Positions 11,188 through 18,282 of a stretch of DNA of 64,000 bases are shown here, piece after piece. A program made the position numbers and the translations under genes. The DNA lies in NCBI RefSeq assembly GCF_004028235.1, contig NZ_CP035037.1:434001-498000 (forward strand), given 5' to 3'. The DNA is from Leucobacter muris. Its GTDB lineage: Bacteria > Actinomycetota > Actinomycetes > Actinomycetales > Microbacteriaceae. The notes below the pieces were generated by a model. It was not told the origin of the DNA and did not search any database. It saw only the letters and a list, made by a program, of their open reading frames with translations. The stretch's first letter is position 1. Every line of letters starts with the position of its first letter.

Positions 11188-11991
11188 TTACCGCAGGTAG
11201 ACCGGATCGAGCGCGACGAGCAGCGCGGCCGTCCAATGGCACAGGAACGCGAGCACCGTCAGCGCGTGGAAGATCTCGTGGAAGCCGAACACGCCGGGCA
11301 CGGGATTCGGTCGCTTGAGGCCGTAGACCACCGAGCCGAGCGTGTAGAGCAGACCGCCCACGATCACGAGCACCATCGCGGCCGGGCTCGCGTGGTAGAT
11401 GTCGACGAGGAACATGACGGCCGCCCACCCGAGCAGCACGTACAGGGGAACGTAGAGCCAGCGCGGCGCCCCGATCCAGAACACCCTGAACCCGATGCCG
11501 AGCAGCGCGCCCGCCCACACGAGCACCAGCAGCAGCACGCCCTTGTCGAGGGGCAGCGCGAGCAGCGCGATCGGAGTGTAGGTGCCCGCGATCAGCAGGA
11601 AGATGTTGGCGTGGTCGAGGCGGCGGAACACCTGCTTGGTGCTGGGTTTCCAGTCGAAGCGGTGGTAGAGCGCCGAGACGTCGAAGAGCAGCATGCTCGA
11701 GAGCGTGTAGACGACCGACGCCCACTTGGCGACGGGGCCGTGCGCGAGCGAGATGAGCACGATGCCGGCGGCGATCGCGACGGGGAACATCCCCGCGTGG
11801 ATCCACCCGCGCCAGCGGGGCTTCGGCTCGACGCCCGCTGCGGGGGCGGGCTCGCCGCCCGGCTGGTCGTGGGCGTGGTCGAGCGCGTCGGCGAGCAGCG
11901 GGAGGGAGAAGCGGTCCGGCTCCGGGAACGGTCGCTCCTCGGCGGACTCGGGCAGCGGACGTGGTGCTTCGGGGGAGCCGGGCGTGCTCAT
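11188..11991 (-). CDS. Hemolysin III / PAQR-family membrane protein
   Basis: A 267-residue protein with seven membrane helices after a 60-residue Pro-rich N-terminal tail. The PAQR/HlyIII signatures are present: SALYHRFDWKPSTKQVFRRL, DHANIFLLIAGTYTP, and near the C-terminus FHEIFHALTVLAFLCHW, which together provide the conserved Ser/Asp/three-His metal site. The family includes putative hydrolase-type membrane proteins; the haemolysin name is historical. Start ATG 11991 is seven bases after a TACACT -10 box on this strand, which suggests a leaderless transcript. It diverges from uppS. Confidence 0.9.
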   Translation of the reverse strand: MSTPGSPEAPRPLPESAEERPFPEPDRFSLPLLADALDHAHDQPGGEPAPAAGVEPKPRWRGWIHAGMFPVAIAAGIVLISLAHGPVAKWASVVYTLSSMLLFDVSALYHRFDWKPSTKQVFRRLDHANIFLLIAGTYTPIALLALPLDKGVLLLVLVWAGALLGIGFRVFWIGAPRWLYVPLYVLLGWAAVMFLVDIYHASPAAMVLVIVGGLLYTLGSVVYGLKRPNPVPGVFGFHEIFHALTVLAFLCHWTAALLVALDPVYLR

Positions 11992-11999
11992 GCTTCGAG

Positions 12000-12014
12000 T
12001 GTATGTTCCATACA
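12000..12014. promoter_or_regulatory. Inverted repeat TGTATG-N3-CATACA at hemolysin III promoter
   Basis: The sequence TGTATGTTCCATACA is a 6-bp inverted repeat around a 3-base centre and is AT-rich in a GC-rich region. On the minus strand it abuts the TACACT -10 box of the hemolysin III gene, so a dimeric repressor bound there would block that promoter. No regulator gene is adjacent, so the binding protein is unknown. Confidence 0.4.
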
Positions 12015-12093
12015 GTTCCACCAGGGCATATATGTGCGGATCCCCAGCCGCCGGCCCCGGGATCGCCACCCGCGCAGGCGATACACTCTCAGG

Positions 12094-12879
12094 GTGAACG
12101 CCCCGCCCACGACGCCGCGCGCCGGACTGCTCTACCGGCTCTACCAGCGGCGCCTGCGCCGGGAGATCGATCCGCGCCGCGTGCCCCGGCACATCGCCGT
12201 GATCGTCGACGGCAATCGCCGCTGGGCCAAGCAGCGCCTCCAGGAGCGGGCCGCCTTCGGGCACCGCGCGGGCGCGCAGAAGGTGCTCGAGTTCCTGAGC
12301 TGGTGCGAGGAGGCCGGCGTCGGCACGGCGACCCTCTACCTGCTCTCTGCCGACAACCTGCGGGCTCGGGATCGGCAGGAGCTCGAGGACCTCTTCGGCA
12401 TCATCGCCGCACTCGCCGCGCAGCTGGCCGAGAACCCGCGCTGGCGGGTCAAACACGTCGGCTCCTGCGACGGCCTCTCGCCCGAACTGGCCGACGCCCT
12501 GCGCGACGCCGAGCAGCGCACCGCCGATCACGAGGGGCTGCACGTCAACCTCGCGGTCGGCTACGGCGGCCGCAGCGAGATCACGGCGGCGGTGCGCGAT
12601 ATCATCGCCGAGCACCAGGCGGCGGGCGGCACCATCGACACCCTCGCCGAGCACCTCACGCCCGAGAACATCGGAGAGCACCTCTGGACGCGCGGTCAGG
12701 CCGACCCCGACCTCATGATCCGCACCTCGGGCGAGCAGCGGCTCAGCGACTTCATGATCTGGCAGTCGGCGCACTCCGAGTTCTACTTCGTCGAGGCGCT
12801 CTACCCGGATTTGCGCGAGGTCGATTTCCTGCGAGCCCTGCGCGACTACTCGTCGCGGCAGCGACGGATGGGGGGATGA
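12094..12879 (+). CDS. uppS: Cis-isoprenyl diphosphate synthase (UppS family)
   Basis: A 261-residue cis-prenyltransferase. Motifs in order: HIAVIVDGNRRWAKQR (catalytic Asp and diphosphate site), GHRAGAQKVLEFLSWC, LYLLSADNL, VNLAVGYGGRSEITAA, and DPDLMIRTSGEQRLSDFMIWQSAHSEFYF. It condenses isopentenyl diphosphate to make the lipid carrier for cell-wall synthesis or a shorter precursor; chain length cannot be told from sequence alone. GTG 12094 lies a few bases after TACACT (12082-12087), consistent with a leaderless message. The ATG of the SDR gene overlaps its stop codon. Confidence 0.95.
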   Translation: MNAPPTTPRAGLLYRLYQRRLRREIDPRRVPRHIAVIVDGNRRWAKQRLQERAAFGHRAGAQKVLEFLSWCEEAGVGTATLYLLSADNLRARDRQELEDLFGIIAALAAQLAENPRWRVKHVGSCDGLSPELADALRDAEQRTADHEGLHVNLAVGYGGRSEITAAVRDIIAEHQAAGGTIDTLAEHLTPENIGEHLWTRGQADPDLMIRTSGEQRLSDFMIWQSAHSEFYFVEALYPDLREVDFLRALRDYSSRQRRMGG

Positions 12880-13679
12880 GCGTGACGCGCGATACGAGCC
12901 TGCCCGACCTGGGCGGGCAGCGGGTGCTGGTGACGGGCGCCTCCGGCGGGGTCGGCGGCGGGATCGCCCGGCGCTTCGCCGCTGCCGGAGCGCACGTGGC
13001 GGTGCACTACCGCGGCGCCTCGGCGGCCTCGGTCGACGCCGCCTTCGAGCTGGTCGAGCAACTGCGGGCGCACGGCTCCCACGCGGTAGCGGTGCGTGCG
13101 GATCTCGGTGAGCCCGGATCGGCGGGTCGCCTCGTCGAGGAGACCGTGCGGGCGCTCGGCGGCCTCGACGGCCTCGTCAACAACGCGGGCATTCAGCCTC
13201 TGACCCCGCTCGCCGAGACCTCGCGCGAGGAGTGGGACGAGGTGCTCGCCACCAACCTGGGCGCGGTGTTCGAGCTCTCCCAGGCCGCCGCGGCCGCGAT
13301 GGGGGCTGTCGGCACCCGTCCGAACCGCTGGATCACGCACATCGCCTCGGTCGAGGCGAGCCGCCCCGCCCCGGCGCACGCGCACTACGCGGTGGCGAAG
13401 GCGGGCCTCGTCATGCACGCCCGCGCGGCGGCGCTCGAGCTCGGACCCGCGGGGATCCGGGTCAACACGGTGTCTCCCGGCCTGGTGGATCGTCCGGGCC
13501 TCGCCGAGGCCTGGCCGGAGGGCGTCGAGAGCTGGATCTCGCACGCCCCGCTCGGCCGCCTGGCCACGTCGCGGGACATCGGCAACGCGTGCGTACTGCT
13601 CGCCTCGCCCGCCGCGGCATTCATCACGGGCCAGGATCTCGCCGTCGACGGCGGCATGCTCGCCACCCCGGGCTGGTAG
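12876..13679 (+). CDS. Short-chain dehydrogenase/reductase (SDR)
   Basis: A 267-residue classical SDR. The Rossmann motif is VTGASGGVGGGIARRF (about residues 19-34), NNAG is at NNAGIQPL, and the active site is Ser (HIASVEASRP) with HYAVAKAG in place of the usual YxxxK (Tyr and Lys present). IRVNTVSPGLVDRP and ITGQDLAVDGGM are C-terminal family motifs. It is an NAD(P)-dependent oxidoreductase of unknown substrate. It overlaps uppS (ATGA), implying co-translation, which is not a widely conserved pair. Confidence 0.9.
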   Translation: MSVTRDTSLPDLGGQRVLVTGASGGVGGGIARRFAAAGAHVAVHYRGASAASVDAAFELVEQLRAHGSHAVAVRADLGEPGSAGRLVEETVRALGGLDGLVNNAGIQPLTPLAETSREEWDEVLATNLGAVFELSQAAAAAMGAVGTRPNRWITHIASVEASRPAPAHAHYAVAKAGLVMHARAAALELGPAGIRVNTVSPGLVDRPGLAEAWPEGVESWISHAPLGRLATSRDIGNACVLLASPAAAFITGQDLAVDGGMLATPGW

Positions 13680-13753
13680 CCGCGCCGCCGGCCGGCGCAG
13701 GCAAGAGCGTCGGCGGCTGACGATACAGTGGGCGTGGAAGAGAGGGAGACGCC

Positions 13754-15154
13754 ATGAGCGAGACCATTCTGAGGGCCGACGCGATGCTCACTCCGGGTGG
13801 GGTGGTCGTCGACGCCGAGCTCGCGTTCGATGCCGACGGGCGCATCACCTACGCCGGGTCCGTGCGCCCCGAGAGCATCGCCAACCTCGACCTCGGCGGG
13901 CCACACGGCGCCGAGGGCGTCAGCCCGGCCGTCCATGAGACCGGCGTGCCCGCCCACTCGGGCCGGGTGACGCACGACCTCACGGGTCACGTGCTCATGC
14001 CGGGGCTCGTGAACGGCCACACCCACTCTGCGATGACGCTGCTGCGCGGCGTCTCCGACGATGAGGGCTTCATGCCGTGGCTCGCGGCCGTGCAGGCGCT
14101 CGAGCAGCATCTCACTCACGACGACGTCGAGGTCGGCCTGCAGCTCGCGATGGTCGAGATGATCGAGACCGGCACCGTCGCCTTCGCAGACATGTACCAC
14201 TGGGACGAGCCGCTCATCGAGCTCGTGCGCGCCGCGGGCATGCGCGCGATGGTCGCCCTCGCCTCCTTCGCACCCGACGCGGTCGGCTTCCCCGGGGTAT
14301 CGCCGTGGAACGGCGCCGAGGCGACCGCCCAGACCGAGGCGCTCGCCGAGCGGTACGCGGGCGATCCGCAGATCCGCGTCGCCTACGGCCCTCACGCCCC
14401 CTACACCTGCCCTCCCGAGTTCCTGCGCGACATCACCGCGCGGGCGCTCGAACGCGGCATCCCGATCCACACCCACATCTCCGAGTCGGCGGCCGAGGTC
14501 GAGCAGATCCTCGAGCGCTACGGTGCGACGCCCGCCGACCACCTCGACTCGCTCGGCCTCTTCGACGCCGAGGTGCTCGCCGCGCACTGCGTGCACCTCA
14601 CCGAGGGCGAGATCGAGCTGTTCGCCCGCACCGGCACGGCCGTGAGCCACAACCCGGTCTCCAACCTCAAGCTCGGCAACGGCATCGCCGACCTCCCCGC
14701 CTGGCAGCGGGCCGGGCTGCGCATCTCGCTCGGCACCGATTCGGTCGCGAGCAACAACACCCTCGACCTGTTCGAGGAGATCAAGACCGGCACCATCCTG
14801 CACCGCGGCGCGCAGCAGGACGCCGCGATCGTGCGCGCCGCCGACGTGCTCGACATCGCCACCCGGCGCGGCGCCGAGGCGATCGGCTTCCCTGAGACGG
14901 GCGCGCTCGAGGCGGGTCGCCTCGCCGACGTGATCGCACTCGACGTGACGGGATCCGCGGCCACGCCCCTCGACCTCGCCGCACAGCCGGGCGCCCTCGT
15001 CTCGCATCTCGGGTTCGGGGCCACCGGGGCCGACGTGCGGCACGTGTTCATCGGCGGCCGCCACGTCTACGCCGACGGCGAGCACCTCACCCTCGACGCC
15101 CCCGCGATCCGAGAACGGGCCGCCGTGGCCCGCTCCCGGCTGCTGGCTCTCTAA
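13754..15154 (+). CDS. Amidohydrolase, MTA/SAH deaminase type
   Basis: A 466-residue amidohydrolase of the TRZ/ATZ/MtaD group. Metal ligands are visible: PGLVNGHTHSAMTLLRG (HxH), YGPHAPYTCPPEFL, PIHTHISESAAEVEQ and the Asp in SLGTDSVASNN; HTHISES is the MtaD/SsnA form. Members deaminate S-adenosylhomocysteine, 5'-methylthioadenosine or adenosine to the inosine forms. Start ATG 13754 has GAGGGAG at 13743-13749. Assignment to SAH/MTA is supported by the neighbours (nucleoside phosphorylase, luxS, MTA/SAH-nucleosidase-like gene), but guanine- or triazine-type substrates cannot be excluded. Confidence 0.85.
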   Translation: MSETILRADAMLTPGGVVVDAELAFDADGRITYAGSVRPESIANLDLGGPHGAEGVSPAVHETGVPAHSGRVTHDLTGHVLMPGLVNGHTHSAMTLLRGVSDDEGFMPWLAAVQALEQHLTHDDVEVGLQLAMVEMIETGTVAFADMYHWDEPLIELVRAAGMRAMVALASFAPDAVGFPGVSPWNGAEATAQTEALAERYAGDPQIRVAYGPHAPYTCPPEFLRDITARALERGIPIHTHISESAAEVEQILERYGATPADHLDSLGLFDAEVLAAHCVHLTEGEIELFARTGTAVSHNPVSNLKLGNGIADLPAWQRAGLRISLGTDSVASNNTLDLFEEIKTGTILHRGAQQDAAIVRAADVLDIATRRGAEAIGFPETGALEAGRLADVIALDVTGSAATPLDLAAQPGALVSHLGFGATGADVRHVFIGGRHVYADGEHLTLDAPAIRERAAVARSRLLAL

Positions 15155-15181
15155 GGCCGGGGGTCGTCCCGGAGATACGGG

Positions 15182-15233
15182 ATCTGCCGAATATATGGTG
15201 GATCTTCGGCTGTAGACCAGATACTTGGCAGAT
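15182..15233. promoter_or_regulatory. Pair of inverted 17-bp repeats upstream of nucleoside phosphorylase
   Basis: ATCTGCCGAATATATGG at 15182-15198 recurs in inverse orientation at 15217-15233 (complement ATCTGCCAAGTATCTGG), 14 of 17 positions equal. Each copy contains its own CC-N8-GG dyad (CCGAATATATGG at 15187, CCAGATACTTGG at 15217) with starts 30 bp apart, close to three helical turns. This looks like a double operator for a dimeric regulator of the downstream gene. It is seen only by eye; no regulator is adjacent. Confidence 0.45.
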
Positions 15234-15308
15234 TCCATATCGACGGCCGACGGCGACCTTCACCCGAACCTTCCGAACCCCCGACAACCCGACCGAAAGG
15301 CCTCCGCC

Positions 15309-16064
15309 ATGGCACCCGTCCGACTCCCCGCCGACGCCGAACTCCCACTGCTGCGGGCCCGGGTCTCCGACCTCGCCGATCGCGCCCTGGTCGTCGGCGA
15401 CCCCGCTCGTGCGGCCCGCGTCGCCGAACGACTCGACGACGCCCGTCAGATCGCCGCCAACCGCGAGTACCACGTCTACGCGGGCACCCATCGCGGCGTG
15501 CCCGTCACCGTCGCGTCGCACGGCGTCGGCGCCGCGGGCGCGGCCGTCTGCTTCGAAGAGCTGGCACGCGGGGGCGTCACCCGCATCGTGCGCTCCGGCA
15601 CCGCGGGCGGCATGCAGCCCGACGTGGTCGACGGCGCGATCGTCGTCGCCACCGGGGCCGTGCGCGCCGACGGGGTCAGCCACCAGCTGGTGCCCACCGA
15701 GTTCCCCGCCCTCGCCACCCCCGAGCTCACCATCGCGCTCAAGGCCGCCGCCGCGGCCACCGGGCTCGACGTGCACAGCGGCATCGTCGTCACGGGCGAC
15801 ATGTTCTACCCGAGCGACGTCATCACCGGCGTCGACCTGCGCATGTGGCAGCGTGCAGGGGCCGTCGCCGTCGAGATGGAGGCCGCAGCGCTGTTCGTGA
15901 TCGCCGCACTGCACGGCATCGAGACCGGCGCGGTCTTCGCGATCGACGGCAACCCGCTCGCCGCCCAGGACGAGACGATGGACGGCTACGACCCCTACCG
16001 CGAGATCGTGACGCGCGCCGTCGACGGAGCGCTCGAGGCCGCTCTCGACGTGCTCGTGGGCTAG
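15309..16064 (+). CDS. Nucleoside phosphorylase (PNP/UDP family)
   Basis: A 251-residue phosphorylase of the PNP_UDP_1 fold, closest in appearance to uridine phosphorylases. Seen motifs: LVVGDPARAARVAERL (phosphate-binding GDPxR), VASHGVGAAGAAVCFEEL, RSGTAGGMQPDV, and the ribose-binding VEMEAAALFVIA. It phosphorolyses a nucleoside to base and ribose-1-phosphate in the cytoplasm. Start ATG 15309 has GAAAGG at 15294-15299. It follows the MTA/SAH deaminase gene after a 154-base gap holding candidate operators, so it may use inosine-type products; uridine specificity is equally possible. Confidence 0.88.
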   Translation: MAPVRLPADAELPLLRARVSDLADRALVVGDPARAARVAERLDDARQIAANREYHVYAGTHRGVPVTVASHGVGAAGAAVCFEELARGGVTRIVRSGTAGGMQPDVVDGAIVVATGAVRADGVSHQLVPTEFPALATPELTIALKAAAAATGLDVHSGIVVTGDMFYPSDVITGVDLRMWQRAGAVAVEMEAAALFVIAALHGIETGAVFAIDGNPLAAQDETMDGYDPYREIVTRAVDGALEAALDVLVG

Positions 16065-16119
16065 GCGGCCTCACTCCGAGCGGCTCTGCGCCGCGCTGGC
16101 TCGGCGCAGGAACACGGAA

Positions 16120-16173
16120 CGGGAGTCTCGACTGCCGCATCCTCGGTCGGATCGCAGCAGGTCGAGACTCCCG
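16120..16173. terminator. Long hairpin between nucleoside phosphorylase and luxS
   Basis: CGGGAGTCTCGAC at 16120-16132 pairs perfectly with GTCGAGACTCCCG at 16161-16173. The 28-base interior can itself pair (GCATCC with GGATCGC), giving one extended stem. It lies between converging genes and probably ends both transcripts. There is no U tract. The remaining intergenic bases to 16272 contain a near-duplicate GCGCTGGGCGCTGCTC unit (two copies) and nothing else I recognise. Confidence 0.6.
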
Positions 16174-16272
16174 ATGTGCGTGTGCACGGCGCGAGGCCAG
16201 GCATGGACGTTGGGTCCGGAGCGGTGCTGGGCGCTGCTCCGAGGCGGCGCTGGGCGCTGCTCGGGGGCTCCG

Positions 16273-16764
16273 TCAGACGAGGCGCGAGCGGTCGAACGCG
16301 TCGAGGCTGATGCCTTGATCCAGCACCTGCTTCGCCCACTCCTTCGCGGAGTGCAGACTGTGATCGCGGTAGTTGCCGCAGCTCACCGCCTCGGTGCCGG
16401 GAACGTCGTCCCACGTGACCCGCTCGACCAGATCCTCGAGCGCGCTCTTGATCGCCGCGCCCACCTGCTCGGGCGTCGGCTCGCCCCAGGCGATCATGTG
16501 GAAGCCCGTGCGGCAGCCGAACGGAGAGATGTCGATGAGTCCGTCGAAGCGGGTGCGCAGCAGCGCCGCCAGGGTGTGCTCGATCGTATGCAGGCCCGCC
16601 GTAGGAATCTCGCCCTCGTTCGGCTGCACGAGCCGGATGTCGTAGTTCGAGATCGCGTCGCCCTTCGGCCCGTGCTCCACGCCGATCAGGCGCACGTACG
16701 GGGCCAGCACCTTCGTGTGGTCCAGGGAGAAGCTCTCAACCTCGGCAAGTTCGACATCGCTCAT
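16273..16764 (-). CDS. luxS: S-ribosylhomocysteine lyase LuxS
   Basis: A 163-residue LuxS of normal length. The metal site is HTIEH (His59, His63) and Cys129 in SCGNY; the catalytic Cys84 is in [10 protein letters not shown] and the general base Glu62 in HTIEH. It converts S-ribosylhomocysteine to homocysteine and the AI-2 precursor DPD. On its strand the ATG lies six bases after a TACACT -10, so the message is probably leaderless. A nucleosidase-like gene that could supply S-ribosylhomocysteine is at 17495. No Lsr-type receptor genes are in the window, so a metabolic role is at least as likely as signalling. Confidence 0.97.
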   Translation of the reverse strand: MSDVELAEVESFSLDHTKVLAPYVRLIGVEHGPKGDAISNYDIRLVQPNEGEIPTAGLHTIEHTLAALLRTRFDGLIDISPFGCRTGFHMIAWGEPTPEQVGAAIKSALEDLVERVTWDDVPGTEAVSCGNYRDHSLHSAKEWAKQVLDQGISLDAFDRSRLV

Positions 16765-16850
16765 GCGGCCAGTGTAGCGACGGGCGCGAAGGGTGACACG
16801 AGTGTTACCGCGGCTTGCAGCGCGCGGCTCTCGGGTGGCGGATCCGACCT

Positions 16851-16884
16851 CGGTGAGCTCAGAACCGCGGTTCTCGTCTCACCG
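16851..16884. terminator. Hairpin downstream of the 16910 gene
   Basis: CGGTGAG at 16851-16857 pairs with CTCACCG at 16878-16884 and encloses the perfect 14-bp palindrome AGAACCGCGGTTCT at 16861-16874. It lies just after the minus-strand gene ending at 16910 and before luxS, so it probably separates the two transcripts. The central palindrome could alternatively be a protein site. Confidence 0.5.
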
Positions 16885-16909
16885 AAGCCGAATCTCTCGC
16901 CGAAGCCGA

Positions 16910-17212
16910 CTACGCCGCGCGAGCGATGTCGCGGCGGGTGAGCGCGATGCGGGCGCGGGATCCGCGGGCCTCGGGATCCTCGGCGACGCGCACCTCCCAT
17001 CCGGCGCGATCGAGGCGGCGGAGGTCGCCGCGCGCCTCGTCGAGACGGTCGGTCTCGACGAGGTACAGCGTGCGCCCCTCGGTGCGGTAGACCGAGCGGT
17101 GCTGCGCCCACTCGGGCACGTGCATCTCGTGGTCCTGGCCGAGGGAGTGGTAGGGGGTGCGCAGCGGGCGCTCGCGCCGCTGCTGCAGGTCGATGATGTA
17201 GCTGGTTTCCAT
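16910..17212 (-). CDS. Small hypothetical protein
   Basis: A 100-residue soluble protein beginning METSYIIDLQQRRERPLRTP. ATG 17212 is preceded on its strand by AAAGGA seven bases away, a good ribosome site, so I take it as real. The middle reads SVYRTEGRTLYLVETDRLDEAR, with predicted alternating strands and helices; it is rich in Arg and Asp, with no signal peptide or membrane helix. I do not recognise the family. It sits between luxS (same strand, separated by a hairpin) and the divergent nucleosidase-like gene. No function is proposed. Confidence 0.7.
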   Translation of the reverse strand: METSYIIDLQQRRERPLRTPYHSLGQDHEMHVPEWAQHRSVYRTEGRTLYLVETDRLDEARGDLRRLDRAGWEVRVAEDPEARGSRARIALTRRDIARAA

Positions 17213-17494
17213 GATGAGTCCTTTCGGGGCGCACCACCGTGGTGCACCGATGTATCGATGTGCGCACGGCGCAGTGCCAAGGCGGCCGTGTGGAAGGGCC
17301 GGGGCCGTGCTGCTGAGCTTCGCGGGACTCGCGGAGTTGATCTCTCGACGCCTTGAATCTGTCCGATTGCTTCGGGCGGAAACGCGTGTCTCTCACAAGC
17401 TCAGTTCTACAGTTTAGAACATGTCTTCGAAAAACGCTAGTGTGGGTTGAGTTTCGCATCGACCGGCGTTCCCCGCGCCATGAGGAGTCAGCCC

Positions 17495-18052
17495 ATGCCC
17501 CAGCCCTCCACGCTGCTCGTGTTCGCGCACCGCGACGAGGCCTCCGCCTTCTCGGACGTGCCTCACCTCGTGACCGGGGTCGGCAAGGTGAACGCGGCCG
17601 TGGCGCTGGCGGGCGCGCTCGCCGCGGGCGGCGTGGAGCGGGTCGTCGTGCTCGGCACGGCGGGCGTCGTGAGCGACGGCCCCGAGCGCCCCAGCCTCGA
17701 AGACGTCTACCAGATCACGGGAGCGGTGCAGCACGACTTCTCGCTGCCCTCGCCCGAGCTGCGCCCCAGCGGTGCCGCGGTCCTGCCCCCCGAGCGCACG
17801 GCCGTGATCGCGACCGGCGACGTCTTCGTGAAGAACGACGCGCAGCGGGGTCACATCGCCGGGCTCGGGGCCTCGCTGGTCGACATGGAGGCCTACGCCT
17901 ATGCGAGCGTGTGCGAGCGCTTCGAGGTGCCGCTGCAGATGTTCAAGGTGCCGTCCGATTTCGCCGACAGCGCGACCACCGACGAGGAGTGGGACACCAT
18001 CGTGTTCCGCAAGAGCGAGCAGCTGCGCGCGTTCTGGGACCGCCTCGGCTGA
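17495..18052 (+). CDS. MTA/SAH nucleosidase-like protein
   Basis: A 185-residue member of the PNP/UDP phosphorylase superfamily of nucleosidase type. Visible motifs are LVTGVGKVNAAVALAGAL, VVVLGTAGV, ATGDVFVKN and the ribose-binding LVDMEAYAYASV (Glu of DMEA). It is shorter than E. coli Pfs (about 230), but the core strands are present. Start ATG 17495 is chosen because GAGGAG lies at 17482-17487; an upstream ATG at 17480 has none. Probable reaction: hydrolysis of SAH or MTA to adenine plus S-ribosylhomocysteine or methylthioribose, which would feed LuxS 700 bases away. Specificity is inference. Confidence 0.8.
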   Translation: MPQPSTLLVFAHRDEASAFSDVPHLVTGVGKVNAAVALAGALAAGGVERVVVLGTAGVVSDGPERPSLEDVYQITGAVQHDFSLPSPELRPSGAAVLPPERTAVIATGDVFVKNDAQRGHIAGLGASLVDMEAYAYASVCERFEVPLQMFKVPSDFADSATTDEEWDTIVFRKSEQLRAFWDRLG

Positions 18053-18094
18053 GCCGGGCGCCGCGGCGCACGGCGCTCGCATCCCCGGGCATGA

Positions 18095-18140
18095 CGAAGG
18101 CCCCGACTCGACCGGATCTCTCCGGGAGGCGGGGCCTTCG
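18095..18140. terminator. Hairpin after nucleosidase-like gene
   Basis: CGAAGGCCCCG at 18095-18105 pairs with CGGGGCCTTCG at 18130-18140. It lies 43 bases after the stop of the nucleosidase-like gene and directly before the convergent tRNA-Ser gene, so it can terminate both. No U tract. Confidence 0.7.
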
Positions 18141-18143
18141 CAG

Positions 18144-18234
18144 TGGCGGTGACGGTGGGATTTGAACCCACGGTGCGGGGTTACCGCACACGACTTTTCG
18201 AGAGTCGCACCTTCGGCCGCTCGGACACGTCACC
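18144..18234 (-). tRNA. tRNA-Ser (anticodon CGA)
   Basis: On the minus strand the 5' acceptor GGTGACG (18234-18228) pairs with CGTCACC, followed by discriminator G and an encoded CCA (18144-18146). The anticodon loop CTCGAAA gives anticodon CGA, reading UCG. A long variable arm (GTGCGG/CCGCAC) follows, as expected for tRNA-Ser, and the T loop is GGTTCAAATCC. All stems close, so it should be functional. Confidence 0.97.
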
Positions 18235-18282
18235 GCGAAAAAGAATACGGCATCGGTGCGTGCAACGCGAATCGGGGCCGGC

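Noticed and set aside
17417..17428. SOS-box-like GAACATGTCTTC upstream of the nucleosidase-like gene
   Set aside because: One arm is mismatched (CTTC instead of GTTC) and the neighbouring genes are not SOS genes.
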